The notes below the pieces were generated by a model. It was given only the letters and a program-made list of their open reading frames with translations. It did no database searches and was not told the origin of the DNA. DNA of 55,897 nt. Source: Verrucomicrobiales bacterium (GTDB lineage Bacteria > Verrucomicrobiota > Verrucomicrobiia > Limisphaerales > CAIMTB01). The DNA is taken from contig JAEUHG010000122.1 in the NCBI GenBank assembly GCA_016795425.1, forward strand, positions 1 through 55,897, read 5' to 3'. This document shows, one piece after another, positions 18,201 through 26,400 of the stretch; position 1 is the first letter of the stretch; each line of letters begins with the position of its first letter. Made by a program: the position numbers and the translations under genes.

Positions 18201-18512
18201 AGCACCGGCGTGAATCAGCTTGAGCGCGACCAGACGATTCAGGCTTACCTGGCGCGCCCGGTAAACCACCCCCATCCCGCCGTGGGCGATCTCTTCCAGG
18301 AGTTCGTAATCCCCGAAGTAGCGGATCCTCGGTCCGAGGATGGGCAACTCGGACATTGAGGTCTCCGAGGTCGTGACGGGTCGCAGCGATTCGGGGTCAT
18401 CGACAGGGCGCTTCAGGCCGCGGCCAAAGAGGCAGCGAGGACAAAGGATTCCGGACCAATCGGCAGGGATTCGGGCGCCGCATTGGCCGCAGGTTGGCAC
18501 TTGCGGAGGCAT
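15246..18512 (-). CDS. Membrane Ser/Thr protein kinase with C-terminal WD40 propellers (module 2)
   Basis: 1,088 residues. N-terminal zinc-ribbon-like motif (C8xxC11, C24xxC27). Kinase domain about 68-385 with Lys98, HRDLKPSN (Asp236) and DFG (Asp254), all intact. It differs from its paralogues by an insert of about 45 polar residues (about 162-207, rich in Arg, Lys and Pro) between the N- and C-lobes. A membrane segment lies at about 401-424. WD40 repeats fill about 480-1085 (FSPDGQWLASASMDETVRLW and similar), predicted outside the cytoplasm. The gene lies 83 nt after the sigma gene stop, and that gap contains a candidate promoter, so it may be transcribed both with and without the sigma factor. 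Confidence 0.92.
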   Translation of the reverse strand: MPPQVPTCGQCGARIPADWSGILCPRCLFGRGLKRPVDDPESLRPVTTSETSMSELPILGPRIRYFGDYELLEEIAHGGMGVVYRARQVSLNRLVALKLIHAGALASPEFVRRFKIEAEAAASLSHPNIVPIYEIGEHDGQHYFSMGLVEGPTLREALSLRAGRSARKRESGKARKLANEPTSIGQQPPLDPGTDPEVKAPFDMPSRFQPRQAAQLITSVARAVHYAHQRGVLHRDLKPSNILLDDQGEPHLTDFGLAKLIQKDSTLTHTHAVMGTPAYMSPEQARGDTATVTTAADVYGLGAVLYETLTGAPPFGGGTSMETIRQVLDQEPRRPSLWNPTVDRDLETICLKCLEKEAGRRYRSAEELADDLERWLRQEPIRARPATRIKRVQKWIRRRPAVAALTATSVVLLMALAIGATGYSFHLSTVRNNLEDNLYVAETANAFAAWERGSLTLPRRLLDRQIPAHGRPDRRGFEWHYLDRMCQTLALFTFEGELSPIFGLACSPDGRTVAACHQNGRTRLLDLVTRGEIGWINGLSGYAVGFSTDGKRLASFAGYAVLVVDLQSRVVVTNAFGNAHFGTGLAWSPDGRWLAATSSSDLYRRSASGRIHLYDAVTGREEWTVDAPIGSTWKPDFSPDSRRLATPHGDGTIILWDLSTRKSVKTFRRHGNIVACVRFSPDGQWLASASMDETVRLWRVDSDEQVPLGSHARPVDCVAFSRDGRWLASGSRDHTARVWDLAHPTNSPIILRGHTGRLWSIDFTPDSQTLVTGSLDGTVRLWNVGHLHSRGSPMDNQTELGTVFSPDSRLNLRAEGTNVVVRETDTERVVANLPGNEGVFSPQGPIVTILDETSFAIVEGIRFERRRRLTSNAPLNGALAVSPNGRWLALAHRSETGDHWAVRSAHGVELREAPAFQLHQTWQFEASRTNTFRYFQFSPDSGLLAASFRDGKVRVLDVATASLLRTSPGTNLHALKLCWLPRSRVIAIGGLNGLVHIWDLDADRLETIAPEAGVVLGLDVSSNGRTLAVSTQDGVLKLFNLPTRREVAVLKGHLTNIPVVSFSPDGRLLVSASETLRLWRASAPGETP

Positions 18513-18553
18513 GGTTGACAGGCTTCGACCGGCAATGGGTTCACCTCACTCGA

Positions 18554-18583
18554 GTACCGAAGAAAAAGGGGAAATCTGTTACC
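18554..18583 (-). promoter_or_regulatory. Candidate ECF-type promoter before kinase 2
   Basis: Minus-strand GGTAACA (18583-18577), a 17-nt spacer rich in T, then CGGTAC (18559-18554), 42 nt before the kinase ATG at 18512. It shares box sequence and spacing with the site before the esterase gene (15187-15216). This could be autoregulation by the module 2 sigma factor; inference. Confidence 0.35.
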
Positions 18584-18595
18584 GGATTTCTTCCG

Positions 18596-19348
18596 TCAGG
18601 TGCCTACCACCGCCATTAGATGCCGGATCTCGTCGTCGATCTCTCTGGGATCCCCCACGGTGTTGCCGATCTCCGTGCGAAGCAGTTCCCGGTAGCGGTG
18701 CCGCAATCGATGCACCATGACCCGGACGGTGCCTTCCTTGATGCCGAAGCGCTGGGCGACGTCGCGATAGAAGATACCCGGGTGATCCCCCGACAGAAAC
18801 GGCCTGAGATGATCGAATAGCTCAGCTGGTTGACTGCCGCGGAATTCGTTGCCAAGGCGAGTGAGAACCCGCTCCAGGATGGTGAACGCCCAACGCCTTT
18901 CGTAAAGCATGTCCGGGGTCGCGACATCGGCTGGCTCGTAATGGTAACGTGACTCGGCTTCCCGATGGTCGATGGAGACAATCACCTGGCCTCCCCCTCG
19001 CTTCCGGGTTTGGGCGCGGTCCCATTCATTGGCCAGGAAGTGCTTCAAGGCTGTCAGGAGAAACGAACGGAACCGGCCGGTGCCCGGCTGAAGGTCCCCA
19101 AGATAGTGCTTCTCCACGAGACGCTCGAAGAAACCTTGGGTCAGGTCTTCAGCCTCTCCAGGACTATTTCCGCGGCGGCGAATGAAAACGTAGAGCGGAT
19201 ACCAGTAGGTCTGGCAGAGTTCGGCGAGAGCCTGTTCTGCCCGGGCGGAGTTGCGTTCCCGCGCCGCCAGTACGGCGCTCCAGTGGGTCGTACAAAAACT
19301 GGCGTCGAGCGAAGGACGGGCGCCGGAGGTTTCCCCACGCTCTGGCAT
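18596..19348 (-). CDS. ECF-type RNA polymerase sigma factor (module 2)
   Basis: 250 residues. FCTTHWSAVLAAR near the start is the motif shared by the four sigma factors. Region 2 has YWYPLYVFIRRRGNSPGEAE then DLTQGFFERLV; region 4 has FYRDVAQRFGIKEGTVRVMV as the -35 helix-turn-helix. The tail NTVGDPREIDDEIRHLM follows region 4, with Thr230 at the invariant position. A basic loop KRGGGQVIVSIDHREAES lies between regions 2 and 4, as in modules 3 and 4 (KRGGG/KRGG). ATG 19348 is the natural start for the length. No anti-sigma gene is adjacent; kinase 2 is the next gene. Confidence 0.9.
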   Translation of the reverse strand: MPERGETSGARPSLDASFCTTHWSAVLAARERNSARAEQALAELCQTYWYPLYVFIRRRGNSPGEAEDLTQGFFERLVEKHYLGDLQPGTGRFRSFLLTALKHFLANEWDRAQTRKRGGGQVIVSIDHREAESRYHYEPADVATPDMLYERRWAFTILERVLTRLGNEFRGSQPAELFDHLRPFLSGDHPGIFYRDVAQRFGIKEGTVRVMVHRLRHRYRELLRTEIGNTVGDPREIDDEIRHLMAVVGT

Positions 19349-19467
19349 GGGTTTGAGCCTAAAACGAATGAACCCCTGGGCAAGGTCTCCGGGGCGAATG
19401 GGAAAGTCGGAAGTCTACGAGGTGTCCCTTTGGGGAGGGCAGCCTGCCACCGTGACATCGAGCTAAG

Positions 19468-19816
19468 GCACTAGGGTCAGACATCAACATGCAACAAATA
19501 GGAAATCGTGATTAGAATGGGTGCATGGCGAGAAGACCGAGAATCCATGTTCTCCGAGGTTGGTACCATGCCACGAGTCGGGGGAATGGCGGTGAGGTCA
19601 TCTTCGGAAGCGACGAGGATCGGCGACGATTTCTCGGGTGGGTGGCGGTGGTGCTCAAGCGGTTCGGGTGGTGGGTGATGTGGCGTACGCGACGGCGGCG
19701 CAAAGGGCTGCGCCGATTCCGGAGGCGGGCGGAAGAGGACGTCGCGATGAAGCGATTCAGGAAGGGCTGTCGAAGAGAGTGCTTGAAAGTCAATAGTCAA
19801 TGTCTGACCCCATTGC
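19468..19816 (+). mobile_element. Internally deleted RAYT element (non-autonomous, MITE-like)
   Basis: The ends GCACTAGGGTCAGAC (19468-19482) and GTCTGACCCCATTGC (19802-19816) form an imperfect inverted repeat (13 of 15) matching the ends of the full-length element at 11210-12345. The inner sequence keeps the leader and first ~48 codons of the transposase gene, then jumps to its last ~45 codons. The junction lies in CGGTTCGG/CGGTTGG microhomology. It is 349 bp against 1,136 bp for the full copy. Confidence 0.8.
19525..19796 (+). pseudogene. RAYT transposase, central part deleted
   Basis: Starts like the intact protein (RIHVLRGWYHATSRGNGG, DEDRRRFLGWV) but lacks the His-x-His and Tyr motifs. 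The C-terminal end (VGDVAYATAAQ ... LSKRVLESQ) is present but broken by a one-base insertion relative to the intact gene (CAAAGGGCTGCG against CAAGGGGTGCG). It cannot encode an active transposase. Confidence 0.8.
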
Positions 19817-19875
19817 GTTCCCTTTCGTATGATGAATGGCCCATGAAATCAGGCCTCCGGACACCGTTCCGTTCC

Positions 19876-20202
19876 ATTCCTCAGCCCAGGCCGCGCGGTC
19901 CGGGTTTTCGGCAGTCGGTCTTCCCGGCGCCTGAGGGGTGTCTATGCCGTCTCTTCAGGCCGGAAATCCAAGGGGAACCTACCGACCCGGCCCGTTGGGC
20001 CGGGCTGAGGAATTCGCGGCCGTTGGCCGGGTCCGAGGCCGTTGCCGAGATCGGATCGGTTCATGATCCCAACTCGCGAATTCCGGTTCGTCCACGCGCT
20101 TCATGAACCATTGGACCCAGCCCACCTCCTCGCAGCGCGACGAGGGTCACCTGACCGAATCCAATTCCAATCCAGGTGGGCCCTGTCGCGCTGCGACAGG
20201 GC
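19876..20202. repeat. Cluster of strong palindromes
   Basis: Three structures in about 330 bp. ATTCCTCAGCCC (19876-19887) pairs perfectly with 20002-20013 around a 114-nt interior that contains CCCGGCCC-GTT-GGGCCGGG (19986-20004) and a CCTGA/TCAGG hairpin. GGTTCATGA (20058-20066) pairs with 20101-20109. GCCCTGTCGC (20180-20189) pairs with 20193-20202 (10 bp, 3-nt loop). The last could terminate the MFS gene transcript on the minus strand (90 nt past its stop). No gene is supported in 19817-20292. Confidence 0.65.
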
Positions 20203-20292
20203 GATTCCGTCCTCGTTCATGGCGCCAATGCTCGAGTCGACACGGCCGCGATGCAGGGACGGTCAAGCGAACGAGGAGCCTCGGGGCGCGAA

Positions 20293-21669
20293 TCACGTCT
20301 GCCACTGGCGTTCAATCTCCTCGAGGCTGCGACCGCGGGTTTCTGGGACGAGACGCCACACGACGAGAACGAGAAGCGCGCAACACGCGGCGTAGAGATA
20401 GAAGGGGAATCCGTGGTGAAACCGTTCGACCAGCCAAGCATTGCCGTCGAGCATCGGAAAGGTCTGGGAGACAACGAAATTGGCGATCCACAGGCAGAAA
20501 GTCGCCACGGACAAGGCGCGGCCGCGGAGGCGGGTCGGGTAGATTTCGGCGAGCAGAACCCAGGTCACCGGGCCCACCGAGAGGGCGAAGCAAGCGATGT
20601 AACCGAGGACGAAGGCAAGGACCCAAAGGGAGATGGCACCGAGTTGGGCCGCGAGCCCCATGGCGATCAGGCAGATCCCCATGCCGCTCGCACCGAGGAT
20701 CATCAACGGGCGGCGGCCGAGGGCGTCGACGGTGCGGATGGCGACGACGGTAAAGCCCAGGTTGACGACGCCGACGACGATCGTCTGGAGGAGGGCGACG
20801 TCCACGCCGGCCCCGAGTTGTTTGAAGATCTCGGGAGCGTAGTAGAGGAAGACGTTGATGCCGGTGACTTGTTGGAGGACCGCGATGGCGATGCCGATGA
20901 GGACGGCCCGGCGAAGGCCGGGGGAAAGTCGGACAGCGGAAGCGGTACGGGCTCGGTCGGTAGCAAGCGCCTGTTCGAGGGTGGCGAGTTCGGTGTTGGC
21001 GTAGGCTTCGCCTCCCATTCGGGTGAGGATGGCACGGGCGTCGGGGGCGCGCCCATGTTCGATCAACCAGCGCGGGCTTTCGGGAACCAGAGTGAGCAGT
21101 GCGAGAAAGAGAGCGGCGGGGGCAACCCCGGAGCCGAACATCCAACGCCAGCCCATGGTGCGGTTCCAGGTGGGGTCGCCTTGGGCGGCAATCAGGTAGT
21201 TGACGAAGTAGATGATGAGCATCCCGGTGATGATGGCGAATTGATTGATGGACACCATGCGCCCGCGCACGTCGGCTGGGGATATCTCGGCGATGAACAT
21301 GGGTGAAGCCATCGAGGCGACGCCGACGCCGATACCGCCGAGGACACGAAAGACGATGAAGGTGGAGAAGCGGTCGGGGATGGCGGTGCCAATGGCGGAG
21401 GCGAAGAAGAGAACGCCGGCAAGGGTGAGGACTGGCTTGCGACCGAAGCGGTCGCTGACGGCGCCCGCGAAGGCGACTCCGAGAACGCAGCCAAGGAGGG
21501 CGGACGAGGCGGCCCAGCCCTTAAGCGTGGCATCGAGTTGAAAGTGTTCCTGGAGAAAGCCAATGGCACCGGCAATGACCGCGGTGTCGTAACCAAAGAG
21601 AAGCCCCCCGAGGGCGGCGACGAGACAAACGAGGGTCAGAAAGCCGGAGCGGGGCGCGGCGGCGTTCAT
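20293..21669 (-). CDS. Sugar porter family MFS transporter
   Basis: 458 residues with 12 predicted membrane segments. Sugar-porter signatures are all present: GGLLFGYDTAVIAGA in helix 1, DRFGRKP in the loop after helix 2, RVLGGIGVGVAS in helix 4, PESPRWL before the central loop, QQVTGIN in helix 7, and PETRGRSLEEIE at the C-terminus. It should import a mono- or disaccharide by proton symport or facilitated diffusion (XylE/GLUT-like); the sugar is not predictable. The ATG overlaps the stop of the upstream UroD-like gene (ATGA), so the two are translationally coupled and probably serve one catabolic route. Confidence 0.92.
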   Translation of the reverse strand: MNAAAPRSGFLTLVCLVAALGGLLFGYDTAVIAGAIGFLQEHFQLDATLKGWAASSALLGCVLGVAFAGAVSDRFGRKPVLTLAGVLFFASAIGTAIPDRFSTFIVFRVLGGIGVGVASMASPMFIAEISPADVRGRMVSINQFAIITGMLIIYFVNYLIAAQGDPTWNRTMGWRWMFGSGVAPAALFLALLTLVPESPRWLIEHGRAPDARAILTRMGGEAYANTELATLEQALATDRARTASAVRLSPGLRRAVLIGIAIAVLQQVTGINVFLYYAPEIFKQLGAGVDVALLQTIVVGVVNLGFTVVAIRTVDALGRRPLMILGASGMGICLIAMGLAAQLGAISLWVLAFVLGYIACFALSVGPVTWVLLAEIYPTRLRGRALSVATFCLWIANFVVSQTFPMLDGNAWLVERFHHGFPFYLYAACCALLVLVVWRLVPETRGRSLEEIERQWQT

Positions 21670-22925
21670 GAGACGCTATCCCGGAGCGCCCGGAAGAGCG
21701 CCTCGATGTTCTCGACAGGGGTATTGCCCTGGATGTTGTGGACCGCGTTGAAGACGAAGCCGCCGTCGCGATTGAAGACCTCCAGGCGTTCCCGAACTTC
21801 GCGGTACACGTCGTTCGGTGTGCCGAACGCCAGGGTCTTCTGGGTATCAACGCCTCCGCCCCAGAAAACGAGGTCGCGTCCGAACTCATGCTTTAGACGC
21901 TGGGCGTCCATGTCCACGGCGGAGCATTGGACCGGGTTGAGGATGTCGAAGCCGGCGGCGATGAAGTCGGGGATGAGTTGGTACACCGAGCCGCAGGAAT
22001 GGATGAAGGTCTTCCAACGGGAGTGGCGATGGATGAAGTCGTTCACCTGCCGGTGGAACGGTTGGTAGAGGTCGCGGTAGGCCCGGGGCGCGATGAAAGG
22101 ACCGCGTTGCGTGCCGAAGTCAGTACCGGTGACCAAGGCGACCTGGATGCGGTCGCCGAAGAGGTCGATGAGGGTTTCGAGGTTCTTCAGCGCCACCTCG
22201 CATTGACGCTCAAAGACCTTCCACACGTAGTCTCGCCGGGCCCGGGTGGAGATGTACCATTCGGAAATGTCCCGAATCCCCTTCGGATGCTTCATCCAAG
22301 GGGCTGGAACGAGGGCGATGTCACCGAAGGCGGTGCCCGGAATGATGAGGATCGTGCCGGCCTCGGGGCGTTGGTCGAACCAGGCGATTTTTTCGCGGTA
22401 GTAGTCCAGGTCCGACTCGGTAAAGAGGTCGAACTCCTCGGTGTTATCGGCCGGATCGAGTCGGGCGTCGTCGATGGCCTTCTGTCGAATGATGGCGTTA
22501 AAGAAATAACCTTCGGGCGGCATATACCCGCTGGGTGGAACGGAGGTGTCGCCTTCGGGGTACATGTACCAGCCACCCTCGGGCGCGGGCGTGGCATTGA
22601 AGTCGCCAGAGACGAGGCATTCCGTGCCGTCGAAAAGTCGGAACGGTCGCCAATCTTTGGCTTCGGTACCGAAGATCGATTTCCGACCGAGGGCCCCGAT
22701 CACGTCGATCCCCAGGGCTTCGCGCAGCTGGTCATCGACCTCGCCCAGCATTTGATAGGGCTCGATGACACGCACCCGGTAGTCGGGTTCGCCGAGCAGT
22801 CGGCGACGGAGGCGCGTGAGTGCGCTGACGTGGATGCCGGTGACGAAGGTGGCGCCGAAGTCCACGGGGGCGCGGTCGGGTTGTCGGTGATCGAGGGCGG
22901 CCTGGAGGCGTTCGCGACTATTCAT
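21666..22925 (-). CDS. Uroporphyrinogen decarboxylase-fold protein (MtaA/UroD-like)
   Basis: 419 residues from ATG 22925 (MNSRERLQAALDHRQPDRAP), the standard start of this family; the open frame extends upstream but without homology. It is a TIM-barrel with HSCGS (about residue 330) and a downstream Cys (NPVQCSAVD), the His-x-Cys...Cys pattern that binds zinc in corrinoid:CoM methyltransferases of the UroD superfamily. The arrangement and its transporter partner argue against a role in haem synthesis. Comparable UroD-like genes next to sugar transporters are frequent in Verrucomicrobiota and Planctomycetes, but their reaction is unknown to me. Overlaps the MFS gene by 4 nt. Divergent from the metalloprotease (217 nt gap). 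Confidence 0.85.
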   Translation of the reverse strand: MNSRERLQAALDHRQPDRAPVDFGATFVTGIHVSALTRLRRRLLGEPDYRVRVIEPYQMLGEVDDQLREALGIDVIGALGRKSIFGTEAKDWRPFRLFDGTECLVSGDFNATPAPEGGWYMYPEGDTSVPPSGYMPPEGYFFNAIIRQKAIDDARLDPADNTEEFDLFTESDLDYYREKIAWFDQRPEAGTILIIPGTAFGDIALVPAPWMKHPKGIRDISEWYISTRARRDYVWKVFERQCEVALKNLETLIDLFGDRIQVALVTGTDFGTQRGPFIAPRAYRDLYQPFHRQVNDFIHRHSRWKTFIHSCGSVYQLIPDFIAAGFDILNPVQCSAVDMDAQRLKHEFGRDLVFWGGGVDTQKTLAFGTPNDVYREVRERLEVFNRDGGFVFNAVHNIQGNTPVENIEALFRALRDSVS

Positions 22926-23142
22926 GAAACGAGGATCGGTCAGGCGAGGACCGAGGCTTGGGCTTGAGGCCGGACTGTGCACCGGTTCGCGGCGTGGACA
23001 ACGAAGTTGGGGTGGAGATGCACCTGTCGTGGACCAAGGGAGCAGGTGGACAGGGCCTGGACGGCCAGGGCGCATCCTTGTTTCAAGGAACGTTTGCCAC
23101 AGGTTATTTGACAGGCGTTTGGCGATCGCCGAAGGCTGCGAT

Positions 23143-26100
23143 ATGCGGTGTGCGTTCGGTTCCGACGGCGTCCCCTGCGTGGCAACCGTGGCCGCAGCCT
23201 TCTTGTTGATCGCCGCCCAATTTTTCGTGCCGTGTAGCGCCGTGGAGTTGGCCAAGAGTGGGGAGCCGATGCTCCGTTGGCCCCCAGTTGGCCTCAACCA
23301 GGAGGACGACGAGCCCGATCCTCCGGTGGTGGGGGAGTTCATCGTGCGGGCATCCGCGACGGTGAACGGAGCGGCATCGTATCAGGCGAGCGACAGCAAC
23401 GGCAGCGTCGACCAGCGAGAGAACGTCAATGGGACAATCACCGGCACGACGCGCTACGTTGTGCAACTGATCGGCGACGAGAGGCTCTCCGGCGACGAAT
23501 TGGCGGCAAGCTCCACCGCCACGGTGGGAGGGGAAGGGTCGATGCTGGTGAAGATCAAGGACGGCACGCTGCGCGGTGCCTGGAGTTTTGTTGCGAGTCC
23601 GGACTTCGACCCGACGGCGTCAGCGGCGACGGGAGTGCTCGACACCGGTTCCGACTACTGCAGTGGCGGCATTGATTTTCCGCCGATCACGTCCACGGGA
23701 GATAGCGAATGGGGAGTGGCCAGGAATGCGGCCTACGAGGCTTTTCGAAAGGCCAATGGCTTCACCTTCGACATTCCCACCGGAACCAACGAATGGAGCC
23801 TGACCCAATCGCGAAGCGGAACTTACCAGGAGATGTTTCATGGAGGATCCGCAGAAGGGTCGGCCCAGTGCACCGTGACGGTGACCTTCATTCCGACCGG
23901 TCTGCCGCAATGGGAGGCGATTCTCGAACCGATCACCGTCGATCGCTCGGCCTACTCCCAATGGATCCCAAAAGGAGGGCGAGGGGAGGATGAACCTGGC
24001 AGTTACCTCGGTGCCCGCGTTTATCTTCGCGCGGTGGACGGGAGCGCCGCCACCCCGCCGGAGGCGAAGTTCACGTTCTTCCTCGAGGACGTTTCCCGCG
24101 AGCCGGGGATTTGCATGAACTTCCCTCCCCGGAGCGAACCTGCCGTGGCGCCGTACGATCTGCGATTTCTGGACAACGATGAGTTGACGGTGGCGGAGCA
24201 GGGGCAGCAGGCCGAGACCAAAGACCTGGTCCGCGAGGCGGGCGTCGCCGTGGCCTGCTACGACTACGGCGCGCACGGGAAGCTGAAGGTGGTCGTCCAG
24301 ACGGTGACCGGCCTCACCCTGGTCGCCCGGGTGGAACAGCCCGTCGGATACTTTCTCAGCATCCCGATCGACGATAACCAGAACCACGTCGCCGACGCCT
24401 GGGAGAAAGACATGGAAGTGTTCGACCAGGGCCTGGATGCCAAGTGGGAAGGAACCTTGGATCCGGCGTACCAGGGGCAGGCGCTTGAGGGCGATGGCAT
24501 TTCATTGTTCGAGAAATACCGGGGTTTCATGGTGTTGATGCCTGACGGTGAGGAAGCGCATGAACGGCCGAGTCCCTGGTTCAAGTATCTCTTCATTCGA
24601 AATCCGGATCGCCTGCTTCGCGAAGTGTTTCGCAGCGAAGACGGCTTCGCGGAGAGCTATCCGTCCGCCTCGAAATGCGAGGTGCGCTACATCAGTTCCA
24701 CGGGTTGGACGGGGCCGGGTGCGTTCAAGGACAAGAGGCGAATTGTCAACTTCAACTACAGCGAGGACAAACACGCGGTCGATCAGCACGCGTTGTATCT
24801 GACGGTCAATCCTTCGAAGAACCCTTTCTTCTCCACCGAATGGGCCAAGTTGGGCAAAGCGCCCGATTCGGGCAAAGCAGCGGAGGCGACCCAGGCGTTC
24901 GGCGTCACTTATCCGGATCGATCGGCTCCTTCGGCGTTTCTCGACCACTGGCGTCCAGCCAGCGTGTTCCAGGTGGAAATATTCGCGGCCAACATCACCA
25001 ACCGCGTTTTTCAAACGGTCCGTTACCACACGTATGCGGATTGCCCTGCGCCCTGCGATGCGACGAGTCTGGACGCTTGGACGAGCGCCTATATTGCGGC
25101 GTTCCCCTTTAGTTTCCGCACCAAGTACACCATCGCATTCTGTGCCACGGCCACGCACGAGCTGGGGCATGCCACGGGCCTGAACCACCATGATCCCTCC
25201 GATAGCGATCCCAAGAAGGCCGGCCTGGCGAACTGCCTCATGCGCTATTATGGCCCCGCGGAATTCAGCCGAAATGTCGGAGATCGTTTCGAGTTGATGG
25301 CCCGCGGGCACAACCCGAGTTTCTATTGCCGGGAGAGCTTCGACTGTTGGGGTCAGTTACAGGTCACCGACAACCCCGCCGCCACCCGAGGCGCCGCGAA
25401 CGCGGTTGCGAGGGACACGCACGCGCCGCGGATCGCGCGAATGAGTCCGTTCACGCCGACTTCGCCGGTGGAAACGAGATTGCAGGTTTCTGCCGACCTC
25501 GACTGGCAGGAGATGATTGAAGGCGATCCATTAAGGCTCTGGGTGCGGTTGCATGGGGTCACTGGTGCGGTGAAACCCAATTGGACGGAAGGGTTGACGG
25601 TGACACTGCGTCGTTTGTCAGGAGTAAGCCCACCGGAAGTGACGTTAGGGCCTGCCCGATGGCCGGCCTTTCTGCAGGCCGATCCTTTCGATTTCGAACT
25701 GCTCAGCGTTTCCAATGTGACCCGGATCCGAGAATTCCTGGTCCCGCCGGATGCCGCGGGTTTGGAGGCCGGGCGCTACGCTCTGGAGATCGCGTGGAAC
25801 GGGACACCGTTTGCTCCGGCCTTGCTGTTGCCGACCAACGGCGTGGTCGGTGTCCCGACGGTGGAGTTTGAGGTCCGCCCCGCCACGAATGCCGTGCTCC
25901 AGGCGCTGGGCCGTCGCCATTTGGCTTGGTATCATTATCTTGTCGGTAATCTGACTGCGGTGCTCTCCCAAGCTCGGGATGCACATCAACTTGATCCCGG
26001 TGGTTCCGACCCATTGGCCATTCAATCGGAAATGATTCTCGCCGAGGCGGCGGCCGCAAAAGGGGAGCCGCTGGAAGGCGCGCTGGTCCTCGATCGTTTA

Positions 26101-26388
26101 CGGCGTCAGCTTCCGTCGGCGAATACCTCGGCGGCTGAACTGGTGATCGAGCGCTTCGGTTTGTTGTCGCCGCGTTTGCGACTGGCGGAGGCACCAGCGA
26201 GTCAGGGCCCGAGATGGATTCTATCCGGCGTGCCGGGTCAGACCTATGTCCTGCAAAGGTCCGGCGATCTGAAGCACTGGTCTTCGATCAGCACCAACAC
26301 GCCAGCCACAAATGATTTCGCGCTACCCGAGGTGCAGGCTACGGGGGGAGCGCCACAGTTCTATCGTGTGCTTTGGGTGCCGCAGTGA
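23143..26388 (+). CDS. Large secreted zinc metalloprotease-like protein (metzincin motif)
   Basis: 1,081 residues from ATG 23143, giving a signal peptide (VATVAAAFLLIAAQFFVPCSA); GAAGG lies upstream. The N-terminal 250 residues are acidic beta-rich sequence. HELGHATGLNH (His672, Glu673, His676, His682) is the HExxHxxGxxH zinc site of metzincins, and CLMRYYG about 23 residues after the last His fits a Met-turn. So peptidase activity is likely, although the flanking domain does not look like a standard matrixin. Residues about 800-960 look like beta-sandwich domains, about 965-1025 like a helical repeat pair, and the last 60 (PGQTYVLQRSGDLKHW ... QFYRVLW) are the shared C-terminal module. Extracellular proteolysis is inferred. 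Confidence 0.82.
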   Translation: MRCAFGSDGVPCVATVAAAFLLIAAQFFVPCSAVELAKSGEPMLRWPPVGLNQEDDEPDPPVVGEFIVRASATVNGAASYQASDSNGSVDQRENVNGTITGTTRYVVQLIGDERLSGDELAASSTATVGGEGSMLVKIKDGTLRGAWSFVASPDFDPTASAATGVLDTGSDYCSGGIDFPPITSTGDSEWGVARNAAYEAFRKANGFTFDIPTGTNEWSLTQSRSGTYQEMFHGGSAEGSAQCTVTVTFIPTGLPQWEAILEPITVDRSAYSQWIPKGGRGEDEPGSYLGARVYLRAVDGSAATPPEAKFTFFLEDVSREPGICMNFPPRSEPAVAPYDLRFLDNDELTVAEQGQQAETKDLVREAGVAVACYDYGAHGKLKVVVQTVTGLTLVARVEQPVGYFLSIPIDDNQNHVADAWEKDMEVFDQGLDAKWEGTLDPAYQGQALEGDGISLFEKYRGFMVLMPDGEEAHERPSPWFKYLFIRNPDRLLREVFRSEDGFAESYPSASKCEVRYISSTGWTGPGAFKDKRRIVNFNYSEDKHAVDQHALYLTVNPSKNPFFSTEWAKLGKAPDSGKAAEATQAFGVTYPDRSAPSAFLDHWRPASVFQVEIFAANITNRVFQTVRYHTYADCPAPCDATSLDAWTSAYIAAFPFSFRTKYTIAFCATATHELGHATGLNHHDPSDSDPKKAGLANCLMRYYGPAEFSRNVGDRFELMARGHNPSFYCRESFDCWGQLQVTDNPAATRGAANAVARDTHAPRIARMSPFTPTSPVETRLQVSADLDWQEMIEGDPLRLWVRLHGVTGAVKPNWTEGLTVTLRRLSGVSPPEVTLGPARWPAFLQADPFDFELLSVSNVTRIREFLVPPDAAGLEAGRYALEIAWNGTPFAPALLLPTNGVVGVPTVEFEVRPATNAVLQALGRRHLAWYHYLVGNLTAVLSQARDAHQLDPGGSDPLAIQSEMILAEAAAAKGEPLEGALVLDRLRRQLPSANTSAAELVIERFGLLSPRLRLAEAPASQGPRWILSGVPGQTYVLQRSGDLKHWSSISTNTPATNDFALPEVQATGGAPQFYRVLWVPQ

Positions 26389-26400
26389 GCAGGCGCGTAG

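Noticed and set aside
19525..20106. 193-codon frame as a functional gene
   Set aside because: It is the deleted RAYT gene reading out of frame through the element end into unrelated palindromic DNA.
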